43,103 bases of DNA from a virus. The stretch is taken from IMG/VR virus record IMGVR_UViG_3300048839_001270, positions 1 to 43,103 of that record; one strand, 5' to 3'. The notes under the pieces were generated by a model. The model saw only the letters and a list, made by a program, of their open reading frames with translations. It had not been told where the DNA came from and did no database searches. This document shows positions 24,274-32,273 of the stretch, one piece after another (the first letter of the stretch is position 1; every line of letters starts with the position of its first letter). A program made the position numbers and the translations under genes.

Positions 24274-24531
24274 TTATATCGTTTCTTTTCTTGAAAAGAT
24301 TGGGTTTTTCTTTCTTAACTTTAATTCACGCTTAAATTCCTTGCGATAAAATTTGCTAATTTGAAATTGAGTGTCCAGTATTGCCTGAATATGTTCGTCA
24401 GACATATTTTTTAATAAAACAAATTTTAATGGGTCATTACCACTTTTTCCATATGTCCCCCATGTCATCCAGTCTCTAACTGATTTGTTGTGAAATAAAA
24501 TATTCACATACTTTTTTAGTGTGTATTTCAT
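24274..24531 (-). CDS. Hypothetical small protein, 85 aa
   Basis: Starts MKYTLKKYVNILFHNKSVR. Basic and helical with FYRKEFKRELKLRKKN at the end. It ends at the first base beyond promoter copy 7. Possible nucleic-acid binding by charge only. Confidence 0.55.
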   Translation of the reverse strand: MKYTLKKYVNILFHNKSVRDWMTWGTYGKSGNDPLKFVLLKNMSDEHIQAILDTQFQISKFYRKEFKRELKLRKKNPIFSRKETI

Positions 24532-24535
24532 ACCG

Positions 24536-26464
24536 TTATTGATTTAAAAAGTTCTGAATTTTCTCATCATACGAATATATTATCTTGTCGTTAACTCCTT
24601 TTTCAATAAGGGTTAACCCAAACCTATTACAGATTTCCACAAATAAATCAATGGGTATCATATTCTTATTAATTGTATTCCTAATAAGTTCCTTGTACAA
24701 ACCCATGTGTTTATTTAGTAAATCTTTAGAACGTTTCTTTTCTTCAGATAGAATTATTTCGATGGTTTCATTTGTTTTATCAATATCGTAATTCATATCA
24801 TGTGGCATTTGCACATTTTCTTTTGATATTCTTGAAACATATTCACTCATACCATACCATCTGACATATTTACCCGCAATATCTGTTGCAATCAATATGT
24901 CGTGTGACGAACCATTAGATTTAAATTCCTCACCAAATACAAGTTCTTCCGCAACAATACCTGACAATAGTATTGCAATTTGATTCCGAATGAATGTTTT
25001 ATTGTCAATCGAACTATGATTAATAACAAAACCATTCTCAAGTCCGGCACTGTTAATATTGATTTGTTTTGGTGGTGTTTTAAATAAAAGCGCATAAATC
25101 AATGCATGACCGAGTTCGTGAACTATAACCAACATTTTCTCATCAAGAGATTTACCATCACGAATATCATCAATATCCAAAACTAAATCTTTTTGAATTG
25201 TTTTACCGTTGATGTCTGTAATTAATTTTTTATTCTCACATCTCAAGTTAAATTTATTGACATCATTAAGCATCGCATGATACATGAAGAAGGGAAGATT
25301 AGTGCCGAGAATATTATAAACTGTTGATATTGCAGGTCTAACCCCCTGAGTTGGGAATACACCATTACGATATATTACATCATAAACGGAAGAATCTAAC
25401 TCAACCTCAATATCATGCTGTGATTTAATTTTATCGAGAACCTGTTTAGCGTTTTTCTTTATGATTATCTGATAACTTTTTTTATCCAAACATGGGTAAA
25501 TTATATGATTATTTCCGAATCTCGCAATTTGCTCCGGTTTGAATTTATATGCCAGTGCATTTTTTATGTGAATAATATTAATTCTTTTCGAGAGTTCATG
25601 AAACACATCAGCATCTCTTTCAACTTCTTCAACTTCTTCAGACATTCTAAATGCCTCATCGAGATTCCCGGAAATAAATATAAGAAGTTTTTCATAAGAT
25701 TTGCCTTCATTAACATTTCCGGCTTTAAGGTTTTCTTCCATTATTTCCAGTCGCTGTTCGAGGTTCATCTCCATTATTTCCTCTGTTGAAATCTTGAGAT
25801 TCAACATTTTTTTAAACTTGCTGGCAGTCCAATATGATGTTTGAAATCTTCTTTTCTTTGGGTTTTTAATCTTTTTTTGTTTTTTATCATCATCAGCATT
25901 TGATGGTGTATCGGAATCAATTTCTTCCTCAGTATTTTCACGATAGTCCAACCAATACAATTCATCCATAAGCATTTCAACAATTTCGGCTCTACGTTGT
26001 GAATTGTTTTGAAACTTGCCGTCAGATAGTAACATCCAGATGTCATTGAAGTACTTATTCTCTATCATACGACCAGTTTCATCAATCGCTCTGTATCGTT
26101 GAATTTCATCCAATAATAATATTGCGGGTTCATTCGAATCAATTCCACTGTTATCTAAATAATTTTCAATATTTTTAGCATAATCGTTTTTTAAATCCAT
26201 TTGAATTTCAATGAACTTATCAGTATAGTTTAATTCTTTGACAAGTGTACGAACTAAATCAGTCTTTCCCACACCAGTAATTCCCCATAGTGAGATGATT
26301 AATGGTCTGAATTGAAGTTCAGGTGTTTGATACCATAGTGATATATTATCAATTATCTTATCAATAACACTATCAATACCAATAAACTTTTCCTTCAACA
26401 CTATTTTTACTTCTTCAAGTTTTTCACGTCTGGTTTTAATTTGCTCAAGAAATTCTTTATTCAT
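24536..26464 (-). CDS. AAA+ ATPase fused to an M41 (FtsH-type) peptidase
   Basis: Residues about 55-390 are an AAA+ module: Walker A GITGVGKTDLVRTL, Walker B AILLLDEIQRY, sensor 1 LIFISGN, an arginine-finger segment PEQIARFGN, and sensor 2 GVRPAIS. The order and the GVRP motif look like Clp/HSP100 proteins. Residues about 420-560 carry the M41 signature: HELGHALIYAL as zinc site, IAILLSGIVAEELVFG, and GSSHDILIATDIAGKYVRW where the Asp is the third ligand and GMSE follows. Known FtsH has a classic AAA module and two membrane segments; neither is seen here. It probably unfolds and cleaves proteins. Domains are linked in one 642-residue frame. Confidence 0.85.
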   Translation of the reverse strand: MNKEFLEQIKTRREKLEEVKIVLKEKFIGIDSVIDKIIDNISLWYQTPELQFRPLIISLWGITGVGKTDLVRTLVKELNYTDKFIEIQMDLKNDYAKNIENYLDNSGIDSNEPAILLLDEIQRYRAIDETGRMIENKYFNDIWMLLSDGKFQNNSQRRAEIVEMLMDELYWLDYRENTEEEIDSDTPSNADDDKKQKKIKNPKKRRFQTSYWTASKFKKMLNLKISTEEIMEMNLEQRLEIMEENLKAGNVNEGKSYEKLLIFISGNLDEAFRMSEEVEEVERDADVFHELSKRINIIHIKNALAYKFKPEQIARFGNNHIIYPCLDKKSYQIIIKKNAKQVLDKIKSQHDIEVELDSSVYDVIYRNGVFPTQGVRPAISTVYNILGTNLPFFMYHAMLNDVNKFNLRCENKKLITDINGKTIQKDLVLDIDDIRDGKSLDEKMLVIVHELGHALIYALLFKTPPKQININSAGLENGFVINHSSIDNKTFIRNQIAILLSGIVAEELVFGEEFKSNGSSHDILIATDIAGKYVRWYGMSEYVSRISKENVQMPHDMNYDIDKTNETIEIILSEEKKRSKDLLNKHMGLYKELIRNTINKNMIPIDLFVEICNRFGLTLIEKGVNDKIIYSYDEKIQNFLNQ

Positions 26465-26476
26465 GGTAAGTTTTAT

Positions 26477-27907
26477 TTAATATTTATAATGTTTTCTTTT
26501 ATATTTATCACTATATTCAGAATCACCGTATATTTCATTCGTTATAACCCAAAAATTTACACCAACCGATACAATAAAGGCAAAGATGAATATAAAAATT
26601 ACTGCACCCTTTGATGGTTCAACAGTTAAGTAACTAAATTCCTCAAATGACCTTCTTTCAAATTTATGGAGATTTGCATTAAGGTAATTATAGTAATCAT
26701 TCCAAGTTTGTTCTGTAAGCATAGGTGTCTTAGACCTGACCTTAACAACACTATCGGCAACCATAGGGTTTTTAATCGGCAATACTTCCGGCAATTTATT
26801 GCCGATTCCACCAAGCACTTTTTCCTGTATATCTTTTGTGACAGGAATAACCGGATTTTTTCTAACAACAAGGCTATCTCGATACGTATAAAGATTAAGA
26901 ACTTCATTCTGAACTGCTGCCGTTAATTCAGCAGAATGTGCCCAACTGAATGCATGTGACCACTGAATTTCATTACCCTTCTTACCTATACAAACAACTA
27001 ATTCATTCTTATTACCTTTAACCCAATAGTTTTCCTGAAACTGTGCAATGGACATAGGTTTATTTTCGAACACCAGAATCCAGAGTCTAAGTTCATTACT
27101 AACACCGAACTTACCATTGAGTTTTCTGAATTTTTCTTGTGTTTCTTTACTGATATTATCACCAAGAATTGTTGGATATGTCAAACCATTTGTTTTATTA
27201 AACCAAGTACTTTTCTTATGTTCAGGATATCTAAACAAACCCAGACTATCGACCTCTACTTCTTTAACCATTTTAATATTAAAAATCGTTAGGTCAGATG
27301 CTTTGACTCTATTTTCATAAGTATGTTGGCTTGTATATGCTTTACGAGTTTCATCGCTACCATTCCAAGATGTTTGATAAACATGTGAAGTCTGACCAAC
27401 ACGAGTGCCTTCAAATTTAGTTCCTTTACTACCAACAGCACGGTCACGTGGTGCATAATTTTGACGTGTTTTGATTATTGTTTTCTTAGTTCTAAATTGT
27501 ATTACGAGTTCATCGTGTTGTTTTTCACTTATACTAAATCTCTCATTAAGATTAGTAATTGCCCACCACGAAGGACTTACATCTTCCTGATGCGAACAAT
27601 CGTAGTATTCAGTGCAATATTCTGTATTGCCCTCACTGTCAGTACCACATGGAACTTGACGACTACAGGTTTCAGTCTTCCAATAATTATATGGTTCTTC
27701 TTCAAATACTGCTGTCACTGTAGACCCCCAATATTCGGTAAATTGAACACTTGTATGGTCAATAATTGCTTTGCTTATTACAACAGCAATTAGTACAGAA
27801 GCAATAGGTATAAAAAATTCCCACCAAGTAAACTGGTGTTTTTTAAATAAATAAAAAACCAATGTTACTATGATAGGAATTAATAATGCAAGATATACTG
27901 TCGGCAT
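26477..27907 (-). CDS. Membrane protein with large extracytoplasmic domain, 476 aa
   Basis: Two N-terminal membrane segments (about 3-20 and 31-49) and one near the C-terminus (about 448-468) enclose a domain of roughly 390 residues. A Cys-rich stretch (SRQVPCGTDSEGNTEYC, then DCSHQ) suggests disulphide bonds outside the cytoplasm. Many Asn/Thr/Tyr residues are in the body. It is next to the AAA-M41 protease gene by 12 nt. No family recognised. Confidence 0.65.
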   Translation of the reverse strand: MPTVYLALLIPIIVTLVFYLFKKHQFTWWEFFIPIASVLIAVVISKAIIDHTSVQFTEYWGSTVTAVFEEEPYNYWKTETCSRQVPCGTDSEGNTEYCTEYYDCSHQEDVSPSWWAITNLNERFSISEKQHDELVIQFRTKKTIIKTRQNYAPRDRAVGSKGTKFEGTRVGQTSHVYQTSWNGSDETRKAYTSQHTYENRVKASDLTIFNIKMVKEVEVDSLGLFRYPEHKKSTWFNKTNGLTYPTILGDNISKETQEKFRKLNGKFGVSNELRLWILVFENKPMSIAQFQENYWVKGNKNELVVCIGKKGNEIQWSHAFSWAHSAELTAAVQNEVLNLYTYRDSLVVRKNPVIPVTKDIQEKVLGGIGNKLPEVLPIKNPMVADSVVKVRSKTPMLTEQTWNDYYNYLNANLHKFERRSFEEFSYLTVEPSKGAVIFIFIFAFIVSVGVNFWVITNEIYGDSEYSDKYKRKHYKY

Positions 27908-27908
27908 C

Positions 27909-28745
27909 TTAGACGTTTTTTGGTATGTAATTTAACAAAAATTCTCTGTCCTGAGTAAAAGTGGGGCATTCATCAGCAACCCAACGACTACGTACCACTG
28001 TTTGAAAACTATCTACTGGTGGCATTCCCTCCGGTAATTTAATATCAGGAACTACCTCATAATTTTGTTTAAAAATAAACCTACCACGCTTGTACTTCGG
28101 AGCATAATCATTCCAATTAATACCTTTCTGGAATATCAACTCCTGCTGTTCGCTCATGTTCTTACCTGCGAGTTCTTTGTGACTATAAAGACTCTGGGCA
28201 ACGCTTGAAATACTGTTGCGAACAGTGTCTTGCTGTCTCCAGATGAAATAATTTTCAACTTCATAATCACTTGGAATAGTGAATACTCTGGCATCAAACT
28301 CAGCAAGTTTAAGTCCGGCAGCTTGCATAAACCACAACCACTCAACTTTATCTGTGCTGTTGTTATATTTTTCAGTTACAAATCTTATCCATCTCAACTG
28401 ATTGAATTTAGCAGCAGCCATACTTGCAGCAATACTTGCCATTTTCTGTATGTTGCCATCAAACCATGCATCAGTACCAATCTTATCGAAGTCGGTAAGT
28501 AATATGCTGATTTCATCACTCTGAACAAAACCAAACTTAGCACCCTGTATATTCTTACAGAGGTAGCAAGCAGTTTCATCCATGTCATTAATAAGACCAT
28601 CATCGAAAGGTCTATTCAAACCTTTGGTGAAGGTGTGAAATGCCTTACCATCAATCCTAATGATTGTGTATGTTCTACGTGGAAGTGTAATACGAGTTCT
28701 ATCCTCGTAATACTTTTTCATTCTGTCGCCTAATTCGTCTCTCAT
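27909..28745 (-). CDS. tRNA-His guanylyltransferase-like protein (Thg1/TLP)
   Basis: The first 110 residues match the Thg1 core: PRRTYTIIRIDGKAFHTFTK (metal-binding first Asp in IRIDGKAFH), PFDDGLINDMDETA, and FVQSDEISILLTDF (second metal site SDEIS). The family adds nucleotides in the 3' to 5' direction, either G-1 to tRNA-His or, as TLPs, repairing damaged tRNA 5' ends. The 278-residue length fits. Alongside the RNA ligase at 29088 it suggests tRNA repair during infection. It overlaps the upstream gene by 47 nt. Confidence 0.9.
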   Translation of the reverse strand: MRDELGDRMKKYYEDRTRITLPRRTYTIIRIDGKAFHTFTKGLNRPFDDGLINDMDETACYLCKNIQGAKFGFVQSDEISILLTDFDKIGTDAWFDGNIQKMASIAASMAAAKFNQLRWIRFVTEKYNNSTDKVEWLWFMQAAGLKLAEFDARVFTIPSDYEVENYFIWRQQDTVRNSISSVAQSLYSHKELAGKNMSEQQELIFQKGINWNDYAPKYKRGRFIFKQNYEVVPDIKLPEGMPPVDSFQTVVRSRWVADECPTFTQDREFLLNYIPKNV

Positions 28746-28911
28746 TTTTTATTTGTTTATATCGTTTAACATCCGTTTTATCTGTTTTTATGGTAATTAT
28801 TCTCACGCCCCTTAAATAGAGTTCATATGCTTCATCAACATTTGGATTAGATTGATAACTCTTTGCAAAGTTAGCGAATTCAATCATATCTTTTCGTGAA
28901 TACCGTCCCAT
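28699..28911 (-). CDS. Basic small protein, 70 aa
   Basis: MGRYSRKDMIEFANFAKSY then a C-terminal tail KQIKNERRIRRQNEK. The basic tail overlaps the start of Thg1 in another frame. Possibly RNA-binding by charge; no family. Confidence 0.5.
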   Translation of the reverse strand: MGRYSRKDMIEFANFAKSYQSNPNVDEAYELYLRGVRIITIKTDKTDVKRYKQIKNERRIRRQNEKVLRG

Positions 28912-28913
28912 AA

Positions 28914-29081
28914 CTAAAATTCATTCATTGAACCATCAGGATAAACCCAAGTTCCATCTGCCACATATACACCACCCTCACAATTTAATGCTTCGGGACA
29001 AAGATAATAAGCTAAAAACACTTCATCACATTCTTCTTTAGAATATGACTTACCATTATAATACACAGGAAACATTTTCAT
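28914..29081 (-). CDS. Small protein, 55 aa
   Basis: MKMFPVYYNGKSYSKEECD then ALNCEGGVYVADGTWVYP. Soluble and acidic with 3 Cys; looks like a compact beta protein. Spacing of 2-6 nt to its neighbours supports it. Confidence 0.5.
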   Translation of the reverse strand: MKMFPVYYNGKSYSKEECDEVFLAYYLCPEALNCEGGVYVADGTWVYPDGSMNEF

Positions 29082-29087
29082 ATTTTT

Positions 29088-29948
29088 TTATTTTGATTTA
29101 CTTTGAAGTTTCTGTTTAAAAAGTTTCACAGTCATGCCACCAATGGCTTTACCAACTTCTTTACTCTCCACGATTTCATCCTTACCTTCCCGGTAAACAT
29201 CTTCAATCATGGCTTTGATAACATCACCCATTGCTTCCATGTTGACATCAGCAGGGAATTTCTGCAATACATGTTCGAGTCTTTTATTTGTCACCCATTC
29301 TTCTGCGATTTCTTTTGCATCACTAAGAATTTTAAGTTGTTCAGGACTTACCTCACGTTTGGTTTTGGTTTCCATTTCTTCATCAGGCTTGTACTTGCAA
29401 ATAACCCTATCACCATTATTGGTACGCATTTCAACAAGTGGACGGCAAACAATACCTTCACGTTTATGGTCGTATCCCATACCATTACGAACTGCTTGCA
29501 TTGAATACATATCCCTCAGTGCTGTAAGATTTTCTAATGTGACATCAATCTTATTATAGTGTACGAACTCAATATTGAATTGATTGCAGACATCTTCTGC
29601 ATTCGGCACGTTAAGCCAGATTTCACCAACCTTAACATCAAACCCAATAAACTTAGATTCTTTACCATAAGTGTGTGACATGCCTTGACATTTGCCACCA
29701 TAGTGTTCACCAAAGATAACAACATTTTGGTCTGGAAATATTTCTTCGAACTTTTTAATTAAAAACTCTTCATTAAAAAGTGAAACGAAAAGTGGATGAT
29801 TTTCACCTGTGAAGAAACCGACCCTTTTTTGTTCGAATTTCCAACTAATATGTGCAGACGTGCCATGAATTTTTTCCATAGCGTAGCACTCCTTAAATAA
29901 AAGGATGTTCTGGTCTTTGTAGAGGTTTGAGATGTGAAGATAACCCAT
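29088..29948 (-). CDS. RNA ligase (Rnl2-like)
   Basis: Nucleotidyltransferase motifs are visible: motif I MEKIHGTSA (KxxG Lys at about 27), motif III VIFGEHYGGKCQG, IIIa KFIGFDVKV, IV REGIVCRPL and V ICKYKPD. The C-terminal 90 residues are helical. The family reseals broken RNA, in T4 as part of tRNA repair. It is the second RNA ligase here and lacks an HNH domain. The start MGYLHISNLYKDQN is typical of this group. Confidence 0.88.
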   Translation of the reverse strand: MGYLHISNLYKDQNILLFKECYAMEKIHGTSAHISWKFEQKRVGFFTGENHPLFVSLFNEEFLIKKFEEIFPDQNVVIFGEHYGGKCQGMSHTYGKESKFIGFDVKVGEIWLNVPNAEDVCNQFNIEFVHYNKIDVTLENLTALRDMYSMQAVRNGMGYDHKREGIVCRPLVEMRTNNGDRVICKYKPDEEMETKTKREVSPEQLKILSDAKEIAEEWVTNKRLEHVLQKFPADVNMEAMGDVIKAMIEDVYREGKDEIVESKEVGKAIGGMTVKLFKQKLQSKSK

Positions 29949-29950
29949 AA

Positions 29951-30214
29951 CTAATTGATTTTAAATGTGTTATAAATTTGATTTTTATGTTTTTGTCTTT
30001 CTTTTTCTTTTAATTCTTTGCCATTCCTACCGAGATGCCATTTTTTACAAACTTTACACCGATACGGAACAACCTTATGTATCACATGGTCTTGAGAGTT
30101 GACAAACTTAGCGACTTCAATTGCATCATCCTGAGTATCGAACACCCGTTTGGGTTTATACACTGGATTACCTTGTTCATCATATCTTTCAAGCGTCATG
30201 CACTCCATAATCAA
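29951..30214 (-). CDS. Small zinc-finger-like protein, 87 aa
   Basis: MTLERYDEQGNPVYKPKRV is followed by RCKVCKKWHLGRNGKEL, a CxxC plus His typical of small phage zinc proteins, and then a Lys-rich tail. It may bind nucleic acid. Overlaps the upstream gene by 4 nt. Confidence 0.6.
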   Translation of the reverse strand: MIMECMTLERYDEQGNPVYKPKRVFDTQDDAIEVAKFVNSQDHVIHKVVPYRCKVCKKWHLGRNGKELKEKERQKHKNQIYNTFKIN

Positions 30215-30498
30215 ATTGCATTATTCTTTATACACTCTTCCATTCTTTCTTTAGTCCAAAGATGTTTAACAGGAAAATCTTTTTGAATCGAAACCGATAT
30301 TCCAATAAAAGGTCGATGATATTTCTTAATACATGATTTAAGAAATTCAATAATTTTCTTTTCATCTTCATCGGGCGATACACCAAAATCGTATCCAAGA
30401 ACGGCAGAACCACCACAGCGAATGTCAATAGGGTCATTCCGTTCACATGAAATTGAATACAGTTTGGCATCACATACTTCAATTGTTTTTGTTTTCAT
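30211..30498 (-). CDS. Hypothetical protein, 95 aa
   Basis: MKTKTIEVCDAKLYSISCE and later GGSAVLGYDFGVSPDEDEK; a soluble alpha/beta protein. No recognised family. A second overlapping frame (30228-30482) is rejected as a shadow. Confidence 0.55.
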   Translation of the reverse strand: MKTKTIEVCDAKLYSISCERNDPIDIRCGGSAVLGYDFGVSPDEDEKKIIEFLKSCIKKYHRPFIGISVSIQKDFPVKHLWTKERMEECIKNNAI

Positions 30499-30499
30499 A

Positions 30500-30646
30500 T
30501 CATCTTAATTTTAGTAAAAATAAACAATCTGACTTGTGAATACCGTCATAACAACCACAGTGTTCGCATTTCTTACCTAATGATTCTTTTGCTTCTGCAA
30601 TTGCTTTTCTCAGTGATTCAAACGCATCTTTTTTTTCCTTTTCCAT
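30500..30646 (-). CDS. Small zinc-binding-like protein, 48 aa
   Basis: MEKEKKDAFESLRKAIAEA then CEHCGCYDGIHKSDC. Cys/His spacing CxxCxC plus H and C suggests a single zinc. Helical first half. Its stop is adjacent to the start of the gene at 30498. Confidence 0.5.
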   Translation of the reverse strand: MEKEKKDAFESLRKAIAEAKESLGKKCEHCGCYDGIHKSDCLFLLKLR

Positions 30647-30670
30647 CACATTAAAAATCTATTTTTAATT

Positions 30671-30724
30671 AAAAAAAGGGACTCCCTCACGCAGAGTTGA
30701 ATGCCTACTTCACTTGGGAGTCCC
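30671..30724 (-). terminator. Intrinsic terminator of the large RNA
   Basis: GGGACTCCC and GGGAGTCCC (minus strand) pair over 9 bp around a 29-nt loop and are followed by seven T. The loop holds GGCATTCAA, which is complementary to TTGAATGC. Confidence 0.88.
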
Positions 30725-30878
30725 CGCATTCAGTTTGGTTTTATCTTCATTAAACCAACAAACTTAGGTTTGCGAAACCTTTCCTGCCTGCTGCACCTTC
30801 TTTTTATCTGGCATTCAGACCTACATTCGTAGGCACGTTACACAGCATTCAACACGTAGCCACCGTGTTAGGCTTCGA

Positions 30879-30983
30879 GCGCAGGGTGGGATTCGAACCC
30901 ACATGTCCAGTGATTGGTGCACCGTTTCGTTCTGTCAACCACACCTTCTCAGATGTGTGCCCTCACCATTAAGCGACCTACGC
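30879..30983 (-). tRNA. tRNA-like domain with long variable region
   Basis: The acceptor stem GCGTAGG/CCTGCGC (7 bp), a D-arm-like loop AATGGTGA with GG, and a perfect T-arm GTGGG(TTCGAAT)CCCAC are present. The anticodon-like hairpin CACATC(TGAGAA)GGTGTG has a 6-nt loop rather than 7. About 37 nt lie between it and the T-arm, containing a 7-bp stem (GTGGTTG/CAATCAC). No CCA is encoded. It may not be a functional tRNA. Confidence 0.4.
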
Positions 30984-31206
30984 ATAAAAAATCTTTCTAC
31001 CCGTTTCCACACGGAACACCAGAGTTGCCCTCTATTACATACTTCGGTCTGCCCTTACCAGACTGCTTCACTTGGCGAAGGGTGTTTTATGGCAAACAAC
31101 GTCCTTTGGAATAGGACTGTAACTATGGTTGCCCAAACCCAACCACTCCGTGAGTTTCCTCAATTACTGTTTGCTTTCAGCAGAAAGACTATTTCAAAGA
31201 ACAATT

Positions 31207-31237
31207 AATATACATAAAGTATATAAAAATGTTACAA
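31207..31237 (-). promoter_or_regulatory. Phage-type promoter copy 8, driving the large RNA
   Basis: TTGTAACATTTTT and TATATT at 19 nt. The -10-like box lacks the usual CG before it and has two base changes. It directly precedes the RNA domain at 31174. Confidence 0.7.
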
Positions 31238-31242
31238 TTTTA

Positions 31243-31800
31243 TTATTTTTTCTCTTTTGGAAACAGGTCAACATCATTTTCCTCACCAGTGCTGAATGCT
31301 TCTTTAGTTTTTCCACTGGTAACTAATTTGATTTCCAAATCCGGTTTATTGCCAAGAACTAAACTATTGGGGAATGTAACCTTCATTGTTTTAAGTTCCC
31401 TGTCGATGTCAATGAGTTTCTTTTGTTCCATAGTGAACTCATTACGACTACCTTCAATGGTATTCATTAGGGTCTTGTAAAGACTTGCATCGAATTCTGG
31501 ATTGGCTTCTGTTACCCATTTCATAAGAGTTTGCTGACCAGCACCTGCATCATTCTGGTATCTTGCATCCATGATTTCAACAAAAACTTCCCTGAAACCT
31601 TCTTTGTACTCTACAGTGACATTCGCTTGCAGTTGAATTTTCTTCCAAGTGTTGTCGAATACAACTTCACTGTTTTGCTGGAATGCTTTACCTGTTTGAT
31701 ACTTTTTATTATAGGTGTTCGACAGACCTATTGCCCAAAAGACAATGCTGAGTACAATAACACCAAAAATTCCTAATCCAATAATACTACCTGTTTTCAT
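31243..31800 (-). CDS. LemA family protein
   Basis: An N-terminal membrane anchor (about 6-26, IGLGIFGVIVLSIVFWAIG) is followed by NTYNKKYQTG and a helical body with VFDNTWKKIQLQ and YKEGFREVFVE, as in LemA (two long helices exposed outside). LemA genes in bacteria often stand near membrane-protease genes, though their role is not clear. It has its own host-type promoter and no terminator is visible before promoter copy 8. Confidence 0.7.
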   Translation of the reverse strand: MKTGSIIGLGIFGVIVLSIVFWAIGLSNTYNKKYQTGKAFQQNSEVVFDNTWKKIQLQANVTVEYKEGFREVFVEIMDARYQNDAGAGQQTLMKWVTEANPEFDASLYKTLMNTIEGSRNEFTMEQKKLIDIDRELKTMKVTFPNSLVLGNKPDLEIKLVTSGKTKEAFSTGEENDVDLFPKEKK

Positions 31801-31836
31801 TTTTTTGCTTTTAAATTAAAATTAATTTCTAAACCA

Positions 31837-31868
31837 CAAATATATGTAAAATTATAATAAATTCGCAA
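31837..31868 (-). promoter_or_regulatory. Host-type (Bacteroidota) promoter of the LemA gene
   Basis: TTG, 21 nt, TATATTTG on the minus strand. The -7 box is exact, the -33 box partial. It overlaps the end of the gene at 31852. Confidence 0.55.
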
Positions 31869-32271
31869 TATATTTTATACTTTCTTTACTTTTTTCCATT
31901 TCAACCTTAATCAGTCTGGCTAAGTTTGCTCTTTCTTCTGTTGCGTGTGCAACATTATCCTTAAAATATAATTTAAGAAGTGCTATAAGATTAAGACTTG
32001 GAGTGAGTTTATTTCTGATATCAGCACCCACCTCACCACTTTCAGTTAGTTCGAATTCTACCATTTCAACGGTGTCCCAATCCAATTCCAGACCCTCGAA
32101 ATAATCATTTTCTTCAACATGTTCTATCAAACTTTCCAGAGTTGCTGATTCAGGATATAATTTAGGGGTTGCTGAAGTAAATACCTCAACACCTGAACCA
32201 ATATCTTCAAGAATAACGAATTCCTGAAAAGGATTATGTTCTTTTTTATAGCGCAATGCTTTTACTTTCAT
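31852..32271 (-). CDS. Hypothetical protein, 139 aa
   Basis: MKVKALRYKKEHNPFQEFV is followed by an acidic domain (ESATLESLIEHVEENDYFE, then GLELDWDTVEMVEFEL). Helical end. No family recognised. Confidence 0.6.
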   Translation of the reverse strand: MKVKALRYKKEHNPFQEFVILEDIGSGVEVFTSATPKLYPESATLESLIEHVEENDYFEGLELDWDTVEMVEFELTESGEVGADIRNKLTPSLNLIALLKLYFKDNVAHATEERANLARLIKVEMEKSKESIKYIANLL

Positions 32272-32273
32272 AA

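Larger units (their letters stand above)
30671..31200 (-). ncRNA. Large structured non-coding RNA (about 530 nt)
   Basis: Between promoter copy 8 (31207-31237) and the terminator there is no convincing coding frame, but there is dense structure. Three domains follow head to tail: 31174-31092 closed by GCAAACA/TGTTTGC with three inner hairpins; 31091-30984 closed by CATAAAA/TTTTATG with hairpins including GTCTG(GTAAGGG)CAGAC; and 30983-30879, a tRNA-like unit. A 3' part has three hairpins, each followed by TGAATGC. Its size and phage context recall the ornate large RNAs ROOL and GOLLD, but identity with them cannot be shown here. Confidence 0.75.

Noticed and set aside
30929-31161. RNase P RNA: short motifs GAGGAAA, GTGAA...GGTAAGRGC, TAGGTCGCTT and GACAGAAC appear in the order of rnpB
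   Set aside because: The P4 helix, the invariant core, cannot be formed: GAGGAAACTC is a simple GAAA hairpin and nothing after GACAGAAC pairs with it. A covariance-model scan would settle this.
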